DNA of 64,000 bases from Anaerolineales bacterium UBA2181. Its GTDB lineage: Bacteria > Chloroflexota > Anaerolineae > Promineifilales > UBA4811. The translations under genes and the position numbers were made by a program. The notes below the pieces were generated by a model. That model saw nothing but the letters and a program-made list of their open reading frames with translations, was not told the DNA's origin and searched no databases. The stretch spans positions 26,639 through 90,638 of the forward strand of contig DCVT01000014.1 in the NCBI GenBank assembly GCA_002328075.1. Direction: 5' to 3'. Below are positions 38,719-48,054 of this stretch, piece after piece. Each line of letters starts with the position of its first letter. The stretch's first letter is position 1.

Positions 38719-39470
38719 CGAGATTGGATGGAAAGGTAGCATTGGTCACCGGAGCGGGCCGTGGAATTGGCCGGGCGGTGGCGATAGAGTTGGCGCGTCG
38801 CGGTGCCCGGGTGGTTGTGAATTACTGCCACCGGGCCGCCGAGGCTGATGCCACGGTCCACGTGATTCAAGCAGCCGGCGGCGAAGCGCTGTCAGTCCAG
38901 GCGGATGTTTCGTCGGCGGCAGGGGCAGAAAACCTGATCCGGGCCACCGTCAGCGCTTTTTCCACTATCGACATTCTGGTGAACAACGCCGGCACCACTC
39001 GTGACCGTCTGCTCATGCAGATGAAGGATGAGGATTGGGACGCAGTGATTCAGACCAACCTTCGTGGGGTCTATCACTGCTGTCGGGCTGCAATCCGGCC
39101 GATGTTGCGCGCTCGTCAAGGTGGTAGGATAATAAACATCAGTAGTGTTTCCGGCCTCGTGGGTCAGGTTGGACAGACCAATTACTCAGCATCCAAGGCT
39201 GGGGTGATTGGTTTCACCTACGCGCTGGCCCGGGAGGTCGGATCGCGCCGGATCACGGTGAACGCGGTGGCTCCGGGATACGTTGCCACAGAGTTGACGC
39301 AGGACCTCGCAGAGGACGTCAAGGAAGCGTTGCTCAAATTGACACCCTTGGGCCGGTACGGCACGGCCGAGGATGTGGCCCAGGCAGTCGCTTTTCTGGC
39401 ATCGGACGGGGCGTCGTTCATCACGGGCGTCACGCTCCGAGTGGATGGTGGCCTGGGAATCGGCAGCTAG
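38715..39470 (+). CDS. fabG: 3-oxoacyl-ACP reductase
   Basis: A 251-residue short-chain dehydrogenase reducing 3-oxoacyl-ACP with NADPH. The nucleotide-binding TGAGRGIGRA, the NNAG motif followed by TTRD, and the catalytic Ser-Tyr-Lys (ISSVSGLVG, TNYSASKAG) are complete; the PGYVATELT loop is present. It starts at GTG in a GTGA overlap with the fabD stop, with GGAGGAG just upstream, so it is translationally coupled. The fabD neighbour supports FabG over other SDRs. Confidence 0.93.
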   Translation: MTRLDGKVALVTGAGRGIGRAVAIELARRGARVVVNYCHRAAEADATVHVIQAAGGEALSVQADVSSAAGAENLIRATVSAFSTIDILVNNAGTTRDRLLMQMKDEDWDAVIQTNLRGVYHCCRAAIRPMLRARQGGRIINISSVSGLVGQVGQTNYSASKAGVIGFTYALAREVGSRRITVNAVAPGYVATELTQDLAEDVKEALLKLTPLGRYGTAEDVAQAVAFLASDGASFITGVTLRVDGGLGIGS

Positions 39471-39487
39471 TAGGGAGGAAAAGGCAT

Positions 39488-39838
39488 ATGCAGACGGTGC
39501 CGGAAGGCAAGATCACGGTGGCGCCCGAGGTGCTGTTGGAGATCATCCAGCAGGCGGCTCTCTACACCGAGGGCGTGGTGCGGATGGCGTCGGTGCCGCC
39601 GCGGGTGGATCGCATCTTTCGCCGGGTGATATCAGCCGAGGGAATCGAGGTTGAGGTCAATGAGAACTCGATGACCGTGGATCTATACCTGGTGGTCCGC
39701 GCAGTAGATCTGAGGACGCTGAGTCACCAGGTACAGAGAGAAGTCATTCGAGCGATGGATCGCCTGGTCGGAATTGCTGTCACCGCGGTAAACATTCACG
39801 TTGAAGACGTCGAATACCCGGAGAACGGTTCGGCCTAG
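39488..39838 (+). CDS. Asp23/Gls24 family protein
   Basis: A 116-residue protein of the Asp23/Gls24 (DUF322) family, small envelope-stress-linked proteins often found beside nusB. The family core is visible: GKITVAPEVLLEIIQQAALYTEGV near the start and later VEVNENSMTVDLYLVVRAVDL and INIHVEDV-like strands. No catalytic residue is known. A strong GGGAGG site precedes the ATG, and nusB begins two bases after the stop, so it belongs to the fabD-fabG-nusB operon. Confidence 0.9.
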   Translation: MQTVPEGKITVAPEVLLEIIQQAALYTEGVVRMASVPPRVDRIFRRVISAEGIEVEVNENSMTVDLYLVVRAVDLRTLSHQVQREVIRAMDRLVGIAVTAVNIHVEDVEYPENGSA

Positions 39839-39840
39839 CG

Positions 39841-40281
39841 ATGCAGCCTCGTCGTCGTGCCCGCGGGCTCGCTCTGCAGGCGTTATACGAAATCGACTGC
39901 GTTGGCCATCCGGCCGATCGGGTCCTGGCAGAACGCCTGGAGGAGACCCCGCTGCCCGCCGCCGTGAGCGAGTTCGCCTCTGAATTGGTCCACCAGGTGT
40001 TGGCCCACCGGGCCGGGATGGACAGGCTCATCGCAGAGTACGCGCCCGAATGGCCGGTTGACCAGCTGGCCATTGTGGATCGGAACGTTCTGCGCATAGC
40101 TATCTACGAGTTGGCGATGGACAGTAGCACCCCGGTCAAGGTGGCCATCAACGAGGCCGTCGAGTTGGCCAAGTCATACGGTTCAGACAACTCGGCTCGA
40201 TTTGTCAATGGGGTCTTGGGTTCATTGGTTGAGCGCCTGGACACGCTGCGGGCAGCCGTCCTGCGGACCGCGGACTCGTGA
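39841..40281 (+). CDS. nusB: Transcription antitermination factor NusB
   Basis: A 146-residue all-helical RNA-binding protein that with NusE (S10) binds boxA in rRNA leaders. Motifs RRRARGLALQALYEID near the start and the C-terminal VDRNVLRIAIYEL and SSTPVKVAINEAVELAKSYG are typical. It begins two bases after the Asp23 gene stop, so it is probably co-transcribed and coupled. Confidence 0.95.
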   Translation: MQPRRRARGLALQALYEIDCVGHPADRVLAERLEETPLPAAVSEFASELVHQVLAHRAGMDRLIAEYAPEWPVDQLAIVDRNVLRIAIYELAMDSSTPVKVAINEAVELAKSYGSDNSARFVNGVLGSLVERLDTLRAAVLRTADS

Positions 40282-40391
40282 TGCTGCGATTGTGGTCGGA
40301 GACAAGGCCGTGTCTCGGCCATTTCCGGCGGGCCGGGGGCGACTCATTGAATTCTGACCGGAGAGGATGGCTGATGAGTTGGTGAGCGGGC

Positions 40392-42095
40392 ATGGATAAC
40401 GAGAAGCAATCGGTGATCATCGGGTCGCCGCGGGCGACGGCCCAGGTGTGGCTTCCGGACAATCTGATACTCGCCGGGCCCATCGGGACTCCGTTGGAGG
40501 CATATTTTCGGGCCTTCGGCCTGATTGATGAACGGCTGATTGTTGCCGGGATCATCAACGGCGAGATCCGGGAGTTGACGTATCGTATCACCAGCGACAG
40601 CGAGGTGGAACCGGTCACATTGCACTCGTCGGACGGAATGCGCATCTATCGTCGCTCGTTGTCGTTGCTGTTGGTTGCGGCGGCTCACGAGTTGTTTCCA
40701 GAAGCTCAGGTCTACGTGGATCATTCGCTGCCTTTTGGTGGTTACTTTTGCACGGTTGACGGTCGTCCCAATTTTCAGCCCGAGGAATTGGCCGAGATTG
40801 AGGCAAGGATGCGCGAAATCGTGGCGAGTGATGACGCCATCACCAAAGAGCGACTGCCATTGACCGATGCGACAGCGCTATATCAGGAACGGGGCGATCT
40901 GGGAAAGGTTCGTCTGCTGGAGCATCGGCGTAAACCTTACCTGGTGATGTACCGGTTGCGACAGACCAGCGGCTATTTCCACGGCTACATGGTGCCCTCT
41001 ACCCGTTATCTGCGTTGGTTTGCGCTGCGACATTACCCACCTGGTTTCGTCATTCAGTTCCCTCAAAAGGAAGCTCCCACTGGACCCCTGGAATATATGG
41101 ATCATCCGCGGTTGGCGGCCGTTTTTCGCGAGTATCGCCGCTGGCTGCAGTTGATGGATGTCCAGGATGTGGCGGCGCTGAACGATGCGATTCTGAGCGG
41201 CCGAATTCAGGAGGTGGTCCTGGTGGCCGAGGCCCTGCATGAAGGCCGGATCGCGGCCATTGCGCAGGAAATTGCCCGTCAAAAGCAGATCAAACTGGTG
41301 CTGATCGCGGGTCCTTCATCTTCCGGCAAGACCACCTTTTCAAAGAGGTTGGCGATCCAACTGCTGGCGGCGGGGGTTCGGCCGTTCACCATGGCCATGG
41401 ACAACTATTTCCTCAACCGCGCCGACACGCCACGCGATCACATGGGCGATTATGATTTCGAGTCGCTCGAGGCGCTGGACCTAAAGCTGTTCAACCAGCA
41501 TCTCGTGCAGCTGATGGATGGCAAGGAGATCGGCCTTCCGGTCTACAATTTTCAAACGGGAAGGCGGGAAACCGGGCGCCAGGCGAGGCTGCTTCCGGAT
41601 CAGGTGATTCTGGCGGAAGGTATCCATGGTCTCAATCCGGCCCTCGTTCCGTACGTTCCATCTCAATCCATCATGCGCATCTATGTCTCAGCATTGACTC
41701 AGCTCAACCTGGACCAGCATAACCGGGTGCCGACCACCGATACGCGGCTCATCCGGCGGATCGTCCGCGATGCGACGCACCGGGGGTACAACGCGGCCGA
41801 CACGATCGCGCGTTGGGAGAAAGTACGGCACGGCGAAAAGAGTTACATCTTTCCTTACCAGGAACACGCTGACGTCATGTTCAACTCGGCGCTGGTGTAC
41901 GATCTGGCGGCTTTGAAACCGCTGGCCGAACCGTTGTTGCTTCAGATTGAACCGGGAACGCGGGAACGCGTCGAAGCCAAGCGTCTGTTGGCGCTCCTCC
42001 GTTGGTTTGAGCCGTGCCCTGCACGGCTTGTTCCAGATAACTCGATTTTACGCGAGTTCATAGGCAGATCGATTCTTCATGAGTTTGAGCCTTAG
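40392..42095 (+). CDS. Uridine-kinase-like nucleoside kinase with ThrRS-like N-terminal domain
   Basis: A 567-residue protein. The N-terminal about 280 residues resemble the TGS and second additional domain of threonyl-tRNA synthetase (VDHSLPFGGYF, RYLRWFALRHYP), a known fusion. The C-terminal kinase starts with Walker A LIAGPSSSGKTTFSKR and shows AMDNYFLNR, DFESLEALDL and the lid residues LIRRIVRDATHRG, as in uridine kinases. It should phosphorylate a nucleoside, probably uridine or cytidine, with ATP; the role of the ThrRS-like part is unknown. It is 110 bases after nusB. Confidence 0.85.
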   Translation: MDNEKQSVIIGSPRATAQVWLPDNLILAGPIGTPLEAYFRAFGLIDERLIVAGIINGEIRELTYRITSDSEVEPVTLHSSDGMRIYRRSLSLLLVAAAHELFPEAQVYVDHSLPFGGYFCTVDGRPNFQPEELAEIEARMREIVASDDAITKERLPLTDATALYQERGDLGKVRLLEHRRKPYLVMYRLRQTSGYFHGYMVPSTRYLRWFALRHYPPGFVIQFPQKEAPTGPLEYMDHPRLAAVFREYRRWLQLMDVQDVAALNDAILSGRIQEVVLVAEALHEGRIAAIAQEIARQKQIKLVLIAGPSSSGKTTFSKRLAIQLLAAGVRPFTMAMDNYFLNRADTPRDHMGDYDFESLEALDLKLFNQHLVQLMDGKEIGLPVYNFQTGRRETGRQARLLPDQVILAEGIHGLNPALVPYVPSQSIMRIYVSALTQLNLDQHNRVPTTDTRLIRRIVRDATHRGYNAADTIARWEKVRHGEKSYIFPYQEHADVMFNSALVYDLAALKPLAEPLLLQIEPGTRERVEAKRLLALLRWFEPCPARLVPDNSILREFIGRSILHEFEP

Positions 42096-42108
42096 GCCGG
42101 GGTGCCAC

Positions 42109-43200
42109 ATGGCGTTGCAGGGCAAAGGTATGTACATCTGGCAACTCCACCGCGTGGGAGGCGGAGTGCCACAGCGCATGGCAGACATGGCTGCGGAGGC
42201 CGGGCTCACGCATGTGCTGATCAAAATCGCGGACGGTACCCGCGCATACAACGGCGCTCTATCCGAGCCGGCGACCCAGGCGTTTCACGAGGCCGGACTG
42301 CGTGTATGGGGATGGGCCTGGCTGTGGATGGAGGATCCCCTGGGCGAGGCTCGTATCGCCGCGGATCGGTGTCACGCCCTGAGGTTGGACGGGTTCGTCA
42401 TCAACGCCGAGCACCCTGCCAAGGGACGCTCCAATCAGGCTCGTGCCTACATGGACGAGCTCCGGCGACAGCTACCAGGCGTACCTTTGGCGCTGAGTTC
42501 CTACCGCTATCCGCAACTTCACACCAGCTTCCCATGGGAGTCGTTTCTCACGGGGTGCGATTGGGATATGCCCCAGATGTACTGGGTCGGGGAAACCCCG
42601 GCCGACTGCGTCCGGCGCTCGTTGGCCCGGCACCGCGAGTTCCCATTTGCCCGTCCGGTGATACCCACGGGCTCTGCATATGGCGAGCAATATGGCAGCG
42701 CCTACTTTCGCGCTCGACCCCGTGAAGTGGTCGAGTTTCTGGACGCTGTCCAAGAACACAATCTGCCGGCCGCCAATTTTTGGAGCTGGGATTGGGCGCA
42801 TGAACACGGCCCCGACCTTTGGGACGCCATCGCTCGGTACTCCTGGCCGGTGGCTCCGGAGCCCGAGCTGGATGTGGTTGAGCGATACTGGCGCGCGCTA
42901 GAATCCGGTGATCTGGAGGCCACGGCCGGGCTCTACCACCAGGATGCGGTCTATGTAACGGCCCGTGCTGCCGTGCAGGGACCGGACGCCATTCGGACGT
43001 ATCTTGCGGGTTTCGTCGGGTCCTTGCCTAACGTCTGCTTTACGTGCGATGGCCTGCGCGTGGAGGACCCCGTTCGGTTCCTGCACTGGCACGCGGTGTC
43101 GGATGTCGGGCGCATTCTGGATGGGCTGGACACGGTGGGGGTCCGTGATGGCCAAATCCAATACCACGCCTCAAGTTACCGTTTTGAGCCGTTGACTTGA
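42109..43200 (+). CDS. TIM-barrel (GH-like) domain fused to an NTF2/SnoaL-like domain
   Basis: A 363-residue protein. Residues about 1-245 look like a TIM barrel of the GH25/DUF4015-like kind (GKGMYIWQL, THVLIKIADGTRAYNG, LRVWGWAWLW, DWDMPQMYWVG, FWSWDWAHEHG). Residues about 250-363 are a SnoaL/NTF2-like domain (VVERYWRALESGDLEATAGLYHQDAVYV). No signal peptide is seen, so it appears cytoplasmic. Function unknown. The ATG at 42109 is chosen for the upstream GGGG site; an ATG at 42079 overlapping the kinase gene is possible. Confidence 0.7.
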   Translation: MALQGKGMYIWQLHRVGGGVPQRMADMAAEAGLTHVLIKIADGTRAYNGALSEPATQAFHEAGLRVWGWAWLWMEDPLGEARIAADRCHALRLDGFVINAEHPAKGRSNQARAYMDELRRQLPGVPLALSSYRYPQLHTSFPWESFLTGCDWDMPQMYWVGETPADCVRRSLARHREFPFARPVIPTGSAYGEQYGSAYFRARPREVVEFLDAVQEHNLPAANFWSWDWAHEHGPDLWDAIARYSWPVAPEPELDVVERYWRALESGDLEATAGLYHQDAVYVTARAAVQGPDAIRTYLAGFVGSLPNVCFTCDGLRVEDPVRFLHWHAVSDVGRILDGLDTVGVRDGQIQYHASSYRFEPLT

Positions 43201-43298
43201 CCGGCCTGCGCTCCGCATCCTCAGCGCCGGCGGTGGGCTTCCCGGATCACGTTGGTGGTGGTTCTCCCGCCTGATTCCAGTCAACGAACCGATGAGGT

Positions 43299-44429
43299 CT
43301 ACTCGGTTTCGGCCAGAGCCCACATGATCTCCTCCATGACGGCCGGGTCATCCTCGCGGGAACGGGCCTTTTCCAAAGCGCGTTTTGCCTGGCGAACCTC
43401 GGTTCGTCCGAGTGCCCAGGCGGCGTGGGCGCGGATAGTCGGACTCGGTTCGGCCAGGGCTTGGGCCAAAGGAGCTACGATCTTCGGAGCGCCCCAGTTG
43501 CCCAGCGCCACGGCGACATTGCGCAAAAACCGCTCGCGACCCAGGTGTCCGATGGGCGTGCGGCCGTAACGTTGGGCAAAATCGATTTCCGAAAGCGCTA
43601 GCAGGGGAATCAGAGGTGGCGCTCCGGCAACCACCTGGCCCATAGTCGCGGCCGGTGTGGCAAATCGATTCCACGGACAAACGGATTGGCAGAGGTCGCA
43701 GCCAAAGACCTGGTTTCCGATCCAAGGGCGCCAGGCTCGGGGGATGATGCCTGAGAGATAGGTGGTCCAATAGGAGATGCAGCGCCGACTATCCAGGGTG
43801 TACGGCGCCACCAGTGCGCCCGTTGGACAGACGGCCAGGCAACGTTCGCAAGCGCCGCAGGTGGGCGACCCTGGCGTGGCGCTGGGCTCAAGCGCCAGGT
43901 CCACGAGCAGGACTCCCAGAAAGAGCCAAGAACCGCGTCTAGGTTGGATGAGAGAGCAGTTTTTGCCTATAAAACCGAGGCCGGCGCGCCGGGCGTGTTC
44001 GCGCTCGAGTAACGGTCCTGTATCCACATAGGCACGGCCGCGTACCGGTCGTCCGGCCTCGGTTTGTATCAGGGTCAACAGGCGGTTCAGCTGTGGCAAG
44101 AGCGCGGCATGATAGTCGGTGCCCCGCGCATACATGGAGATGCGACCTCGGTCTGGCGCGGTCAGCTCGGCCGGTTCCGGCCCGAGCCAATAGTGGCGCG
44201 CCACCACCACAAGCGATTGCACACCAGGTAGAATCAGGTTCAGGTCCTGGCGACGAGCGACCCGGTCAGGGCGGGCCAGGTACGACTGCTCCCCGTGGTG
44301 ACCGGCAGCCAACCAATTCAGGTAGAACTGCAGGTGTTCGGCCGGGACGGCAGGAGCAAAACCGACACCGTCCAGCCCCAATTCCAGGGCATGATCGCGG
44401 ATACGTTGCTCAATGGTAGCCAAAGCCAA
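43299..44429 (-). CDS. queG: Epoxyqueuosine reductase
   Basis: A 376-residue cobalamin- and iron-sulfur-dependent enzyme for the last step of queuosine synthesis in tRNA. The catalytic aspartate region YVDTGPLLEREHA-RAGLGFIGKN is present, and two [4Fe-4S] cluster motifs (CGACERCLAVCP and CDLCQSVCPWN) follow near 185-250. The C-terminal about 90 residues are a HEAT-like repeat (FLRNVAVALGNWG, IRAHAAWALGR), as in full-length QueG. It starts at TTG with no strong ribosome site. No other que genes lie in the window. Confidence 0.93.
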   Translation of the reverse strand: MALATIEQRIRDHALELGLDGVGFAPAVPAEHLQFYLNWLAAGHHGEQSYLARPDRVARRQDLNLILPGVQSLVVVARHYWLGPEPAELTAPDRGRISMYARGTDYHAALLPQLNRLLTLIQTEAGRPVRGRAYVDTGPLLEREHARRAGLGFIGKNCSLIQPRRGSWLFLGVLLVDLALEPSATPGSPTCGACERCLAVCPTGALVAPYTLDSRRCISYWTTYLSGIIPRAWRPWIGNQVFGCDLCQSVCPWNRFATPAATMGQVVAGAPPLIPLLALSEIDFAQRYGRTPIGHLGRERFLRNVAVALGNWGAPKIVAPLAQALAEPSPTIRAHAAWALGRTEVRQAKRALEKARSREDDPAVMEEIMWALAETE

Positions 44430-44554
44430 CTCGAAGCAGTGGATGGACCGTTCCCGACAACAGGGTGAGTCGCCAGGTTCTTGTTACGTGCCGGAGAGTA
44501 TAGCAGTGCTGACCGCCAACGCAAGCCGAAGAGGACAGATTTTGCACGAAATCT

Positions 44555-44583
44555 TTGAGGAAAATTGCCAGATGTGGTAGAAT
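44555..44583 (+). promoter_or_regulatory. Promoter of the hsp20-lon group
   Basis: TTGAGG (44555-44560) and TAGAAT (44578-44583) are 17 bases apart, about 50 bases before the hsp20 start. No CIRCE or HrcA site is seen. Confidence 0.65.
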
Positions 44584-44631
44584 ACGTGCGATGAGTATGA
44601 TGGAGTCGCAGACCTGCAGGAGTGAGCCAAC

Positions 44632-45054
44632 ATGATGCAGAAGGTACAGGCCGTGGCCATGCTGGAGCGAAAATCCCTCGCTGCGGATTCCGCGCTGCCA
44701 GAGTCCGAATTGTCGGGTAGTCGGCGTGTGCTGTGGCATGCGCGAGCGTGGAGGCCGCCGACTGACATCTGTGAAACTGAGGATGCATTTGTCGCCCGCA
44801 TCGAAATCAGCGGGATGCGGAACGGGCAGATCACCGTGTCGCTCGCCGACCGTGTTTTGGTTGTGTCCGGCGTCCGGCCCGGCGTAGCTCCCCAGGGTGC
44901 GTATCATCAGATGGAAATTCAGTTCGGAGAGTTTCGGACTGAGGTAAGGCTTCCCTCACCGGTGATCGAAAATGAGGTCGAGGCATCGTACGGAGACGGA
45001 TTCCTGACGGTTGTGATGCCCAAGCGGAAGGCGCTCCGCGTCCCAGTGAGGTGA
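44632..45054 (+). CDS. Small heat-shock protein, Hsp20 family (second copy)
   Basis: A 140-residue alpha-crystallin-domain chaperone. The domain spans about 40-138 (PPTDICETEDAFVARIEISGM, ITVSLADRVLVVSGVR, YGDGFLTVVMPKRKA). The N-terminal arm of about 40 residues is low in hydrophobics, and the C-terminal I-x-I tail is only weakly recognisable (RVPVR). AGGAG lies nine bases upstream of the ATG. lon starts 56 bases later with no terminator between, so a chaperone-protease unit is likely. Confidence 0.88.
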   Translation: MMQKVQAVAMLERKSLAADSALPESELSGSRRVLWHARAWRPPTDICETEDAFVARIEISGMRNGQITVSLADRVLVVSGVRPGVAPQGAYHQMEIQFGEFRTEVRLPSPVIENEVEASYGDGFLTVVMPKRKALRVPVR

Positions 45055-45110
45055 GGCGTAGAAAAGCAGCAGGGCGGCCCTGGAGGCAGCCATAGCATCA
45101 AGTAGTCACG

Positions 45111-47600
45111 ATGAGCGAACAGGATCAGACGAAAACCCAAATTGAGGTACGCGACCAGCAACCTGTTCCGGAGGAAGAGGGCAAAGCCGCGCCGCAGATT
45201 CCTTCAGAGCTGGCGATCCTTCCGCTTCGCGGAACAGTAGTGTACCCGCTCACCGCGGTGCCGCTCAACGTCGGGCAGCAGCGGTCCATACGTCTGGTGG
45301 ACGATGCGGTGGCCGGAGGCCGGATCATAGGCCTTTTCGCGAGCCGCGAGCCAGAGATCGACGAACCGACTCCCGACCAGGTGTACACGTGCGGGACTGC
45401 TGCGGCAGTGCACCGGCTGTTTCGAGCGCCTGACGGCAGCATCCGCCTACTGGTCCAGGGGCTGGAACGGATACGGATCGCTGAATGGACCGGCAATGAA
45501 CCCTATCTCACTGCCCGCGTGGAGCCATTTCCGGACCTGACCGAGGAAACACTTGAGGTGGAGGCGCTCATGCGCAACGTCCTGGATCAGTTCCGGCGGC
45601 TGGCCGAATTGGTCCCAAGCATGCCCGGCGAATTGCTTACCGCGGCACTGAACGTGGACGATCCGCGCCAACTGGTATATGCCATCGCCACCTACATCCG
45701 CATCGATCTGGATGAGGCTCAGGAGCTGCTAGAGATCGAAAGCGTTACCGAAAAGCTCCGCCGATTGATGGTTATCCTGGGCAAAGAGCTGGAAGTGCTA
45801 GAGCTCGGTCGGAAGATACAGACCGATGCACAGGGCGAAATGGAAAAGGTACAGCGGGAGTATTTCCTGCGGGAGCAGCTCAAGGCCATTCGCCGCGAAC
45901 TGGGTGAAGAAGACGAGCAATCCGTCGAGATAAAAGAATTCCGGCGAAAGATCGAGGAGTCGGCTATGCCGGAGGAGGCGGACCGCGAAGCGCGCCGGGA
46001 ACTGGATAGGCTCGCCAAGCTGCCGTCGGCTTCGGCCGAGTACGGTGTGATCCGCACCTACCTTGACTGGCTCACCAGCCTTCCCTGGTCGGCGGCCAGT
46101 CAGGATGTGCTGGACGTCGGCCATGCACGGCAAGTGTTGGACGAAGACCATTACGGCCTGGAGGACATCAAGGACCGGATTGTCGAATACCTGGCGGTGC
46201 GCAAATTACGACAGGACCGCAAGGCCGAACAGGACGGCGCGATCGACGAACTGCCAAAGGACTCCATTCGCCGAGAGCGAGAGGGCGTGATTCTCTGCTT
46301 TGTCGGACCGCCTGGCGTTGGCAAGACCTCGCTGGGCCAATCCATTGCGCGGGCCACGGGGCGCAAATTCGTGCGTCAGTCGCTCGGCGGAGTGCGTGAC
46401 GAGGCCGAAATCCGAGGTCACCGGCGTACCTACATTGGTGCACTTCCCGGCCGCATCATCCAGGCTGTGCGGCGTGTCGGGACGAATAACCCCGTGTTCA
46501 TGCTGGATGAGGTGGACAAACTAGGAATGGACTACCGTGGAGACCCTTCCTCCGCGCTGCTGGAGGTGTTGGACCCGGAGCAAAACCGCGAGTTTCGCGA
46601 CCATTACCTGGATGTTCCGTTTGATCTTTCGCAGGTCATGTTCATCACCACGGCCAACATGCTGGAACCGATTCCGGGGCCGCTCCGCGACCGGATGGAA
46701 ATCCTGCGGTTGGCTGGTTACACCGAGATGGAAAAAGTGCGCATTGCCCGCGGCTACCTGATCCCGCGCCAGCTGCGCGAAAACGGGTTGCGGCCGGGAG
46801 AACTCAGTTTAACGGACGACGCGCTGCGCACGATTGTGCGCCATTACACGATGGAAGCTGGCGTACGCAACGTGGAGCGTGAGATCGGTACGGTTTGCCG
46901 CAAGGTGGCGGTGCAGATTGCCGAGGGCAATACGGATCAGGTGACTGTGGACGCGGAGGATGTGGTAAAATACCTGGGACCGCGCAAGTACTATGAAGAA
47001 GTGGCGGAGCGGACTCAAGTGGCCGGCGTAGCCACTGGACTGGCCTGGACCCCGACCGGCGGCAGCATCCTTTTCGTTGAGGCGGCTGGAATGCCGGGGA
47101 GTTCAGGTTTTACGTTGACCGGTCAATTGGGCGATGTGATGAAGGAATCAGCCCAGGCTGCTCTGACCTACGTGCGTTCCAAGGCGACAGAGTGGAATGT
47201 CCCGGAGGACTATTTCGCCAAGCACGACATCCATATCCACGTTCCGTCCGGGGCAACCCCCAAGGACGGTCCATCAGCGGGCGTGACCATGGCGACGGCT
47301 TTGGCCTCGCTGGTCACGCAACGACTCGTTCGGCCGGACATTGGGATGACCGGCGAGATCACCCTGCGCGGCCAGGTTCTTCCCATCGGCGGGATCAAGG
47401 AAAAGGTGCTGGCGGCCCATCGTGCCGGGCTGAAAGAGGTGATTCTGCCGCGCCGGAATGACAAGGATCTGGAGGAAGTGCCTGAGGAGATCCGCCAGGT
47501 GATGAAATTCACCTTTGCCGAGCGAATCGACGACGTGTTCGCCGCCGCCCTGTGCGATGGTAAGGAGGCGCCGGATGAAGCACGTGATGGTAGTGGATGA
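45111..47600 (+). CDS. lon: ATP-dependent protease Lon
   Basis: An 829-residue cytoplasmic protease degrading misfolded and regulatory proteins. The N-terminal LON substrate domain starts at LAILPLRGTVVYPL; a coiled coil follows (about 240-300); the AAA module has Walker A GPPGVGKTSLGQ near 401 and FMLDEVDKLG; the protease domain has the Ser722-Lys765 dyad (KDGPSAGVTMA and GGIKEKVLAAHRAG), the same 43-residue spacing as in E. coli. A good ribosome site is not seen close to the ATG, which suggests coupling to the hsp20 gene. The response-regulator gene overlaps its 3' end. Confidence 0.97.
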   Translation: MSEQDQTKTQIEVRDQQPVPEEEGKAAPQIPSELAILPLRGTVVYPLTAVPLNVGQQRSIRLVDDAVAGGRIIGLFASREPEIDEPTPDQVYTCGTAAAVHRLFRAPDGSIRLLVQGLERIRIAEWTGNEPYLTARVEPFPDLTEETLEVEALMRNVLDQFRRLAELVPSMPGELLTAALNVDDPRQLVYAIATYIRIDLDEAQELLEIESVTEKLRRLMVILGKELEVLELGRKIQTDAQGEMEKVQREYFLREQLKAIRRELGEEDEQSVEIKEFRRKIEESAMPEEADREARRELDRLAKLPSASAEYGVIRTYLDWLTSLPWSAASQDVLDVGHARQVLDEDHYGLEDIKDRIVEYLAVRKLRQDRKAEQDGAIDELPKDSIRREREGVILCFVGPPGVGKTSLGQSIARATGRKFVRQSLGGVRDEAEIRGHRRTYIGALPGRIIQAVRRVGTNNPVFMLDEVDKLGMDYRGDPSSALLEVLDPEQNREFRDHYLDVPFDLSQVMFITTANMLEPIPGPLRDRMEILRLAGYTEMEKVRIARGYLIPRQLRENGLRPGELSLTDDALRTIVRHYTMEAGVRNVEREIGTVCRKVAVQIAEGNTDQVTVDAEDVVKYLGPRKYYEEVAERTQVAGVATGLAWTPTGGSILFVEAAGMPGSSGFTLTGQLGDVMKESAQAALTYVRSKATEWNVPEDYFAKHDIHIHVPSGATPKDGPSAGVTMATALASLVTQRLVRPDIGMTGEITLRGQVLPIGGIKEKVLAAHRAGLKEVILPRRNDKDLEEVPEEIRQVMKFTFAERIDDVFAAALCDGKEAPDEARDGSG

Positions 47601-47943
47601 TGACCGGACAACCGTCTGCCTGCTGGCCATGTTGCTCGAGATGGATGGCTTTCGCGTGAGTCAGGCCACGCAACCGGCCGCGGCCCTTGAGCGGGGGCGG
47701 TCGGAAGGCGTGGAAGCGTTTGTAATAGACTGCAACCTGGCCGGCCAGAGTGGCCTGGATCTGGTGAAGGAGATACGGGCGGACGAGATCCTAGCCAACG
47801 CCGTGGTCATCCTGACCTCCGGCCAGGACCTGTCCCGGGCAGCAACAGAAGCGGGAGCCGACCTGTTCCTATTGAAACCGTTCCCTGCCTCCGCGCTCTC
47901 ATCCAATCTGGCGGAGTTGGTACAGAGTTCGGGGCCGGCGTAG
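47575..47943 (+). CDS. Single-domain response regulator
   Basis: A 122-residue CheY-like receiver with no output domain. The acidic pocket DDD near residues 8-10, the phospho-acceptor aspartate in VIDCNLAG, the Thr/Ser in ILTSGQD and the lysine in LLKPF are all present, so it should be phosphorylated. It starts with AAGGAGG and ATG inside the last 26 bases of lon, in another frame, so it is tightly coupled to lon. No histidine kinase is in the window, so its partner is unknown. Confidence 0.88.
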   Translation: MKHVMVVDDDRTTVCLLAMLLEMDGFRVSQATQPAAALERGRSEGVEAFVIDCNLAGQSGLDLVKEIRADEILANAVVILTSGQDLSRAATEAGADLFLLKPFPASALSSNLAELVQSSGPA

Positions 47944-48054
47944 TGGGCACCAGGGGTTGGCGGCAAGTCCTCGAGTGCCATTCTTATCATCCCGCCTGGG
48001 GGTGTGTTTTCGGACTGATATGAATAGACGGTCAGGTTGACCAAGGACTGATAC

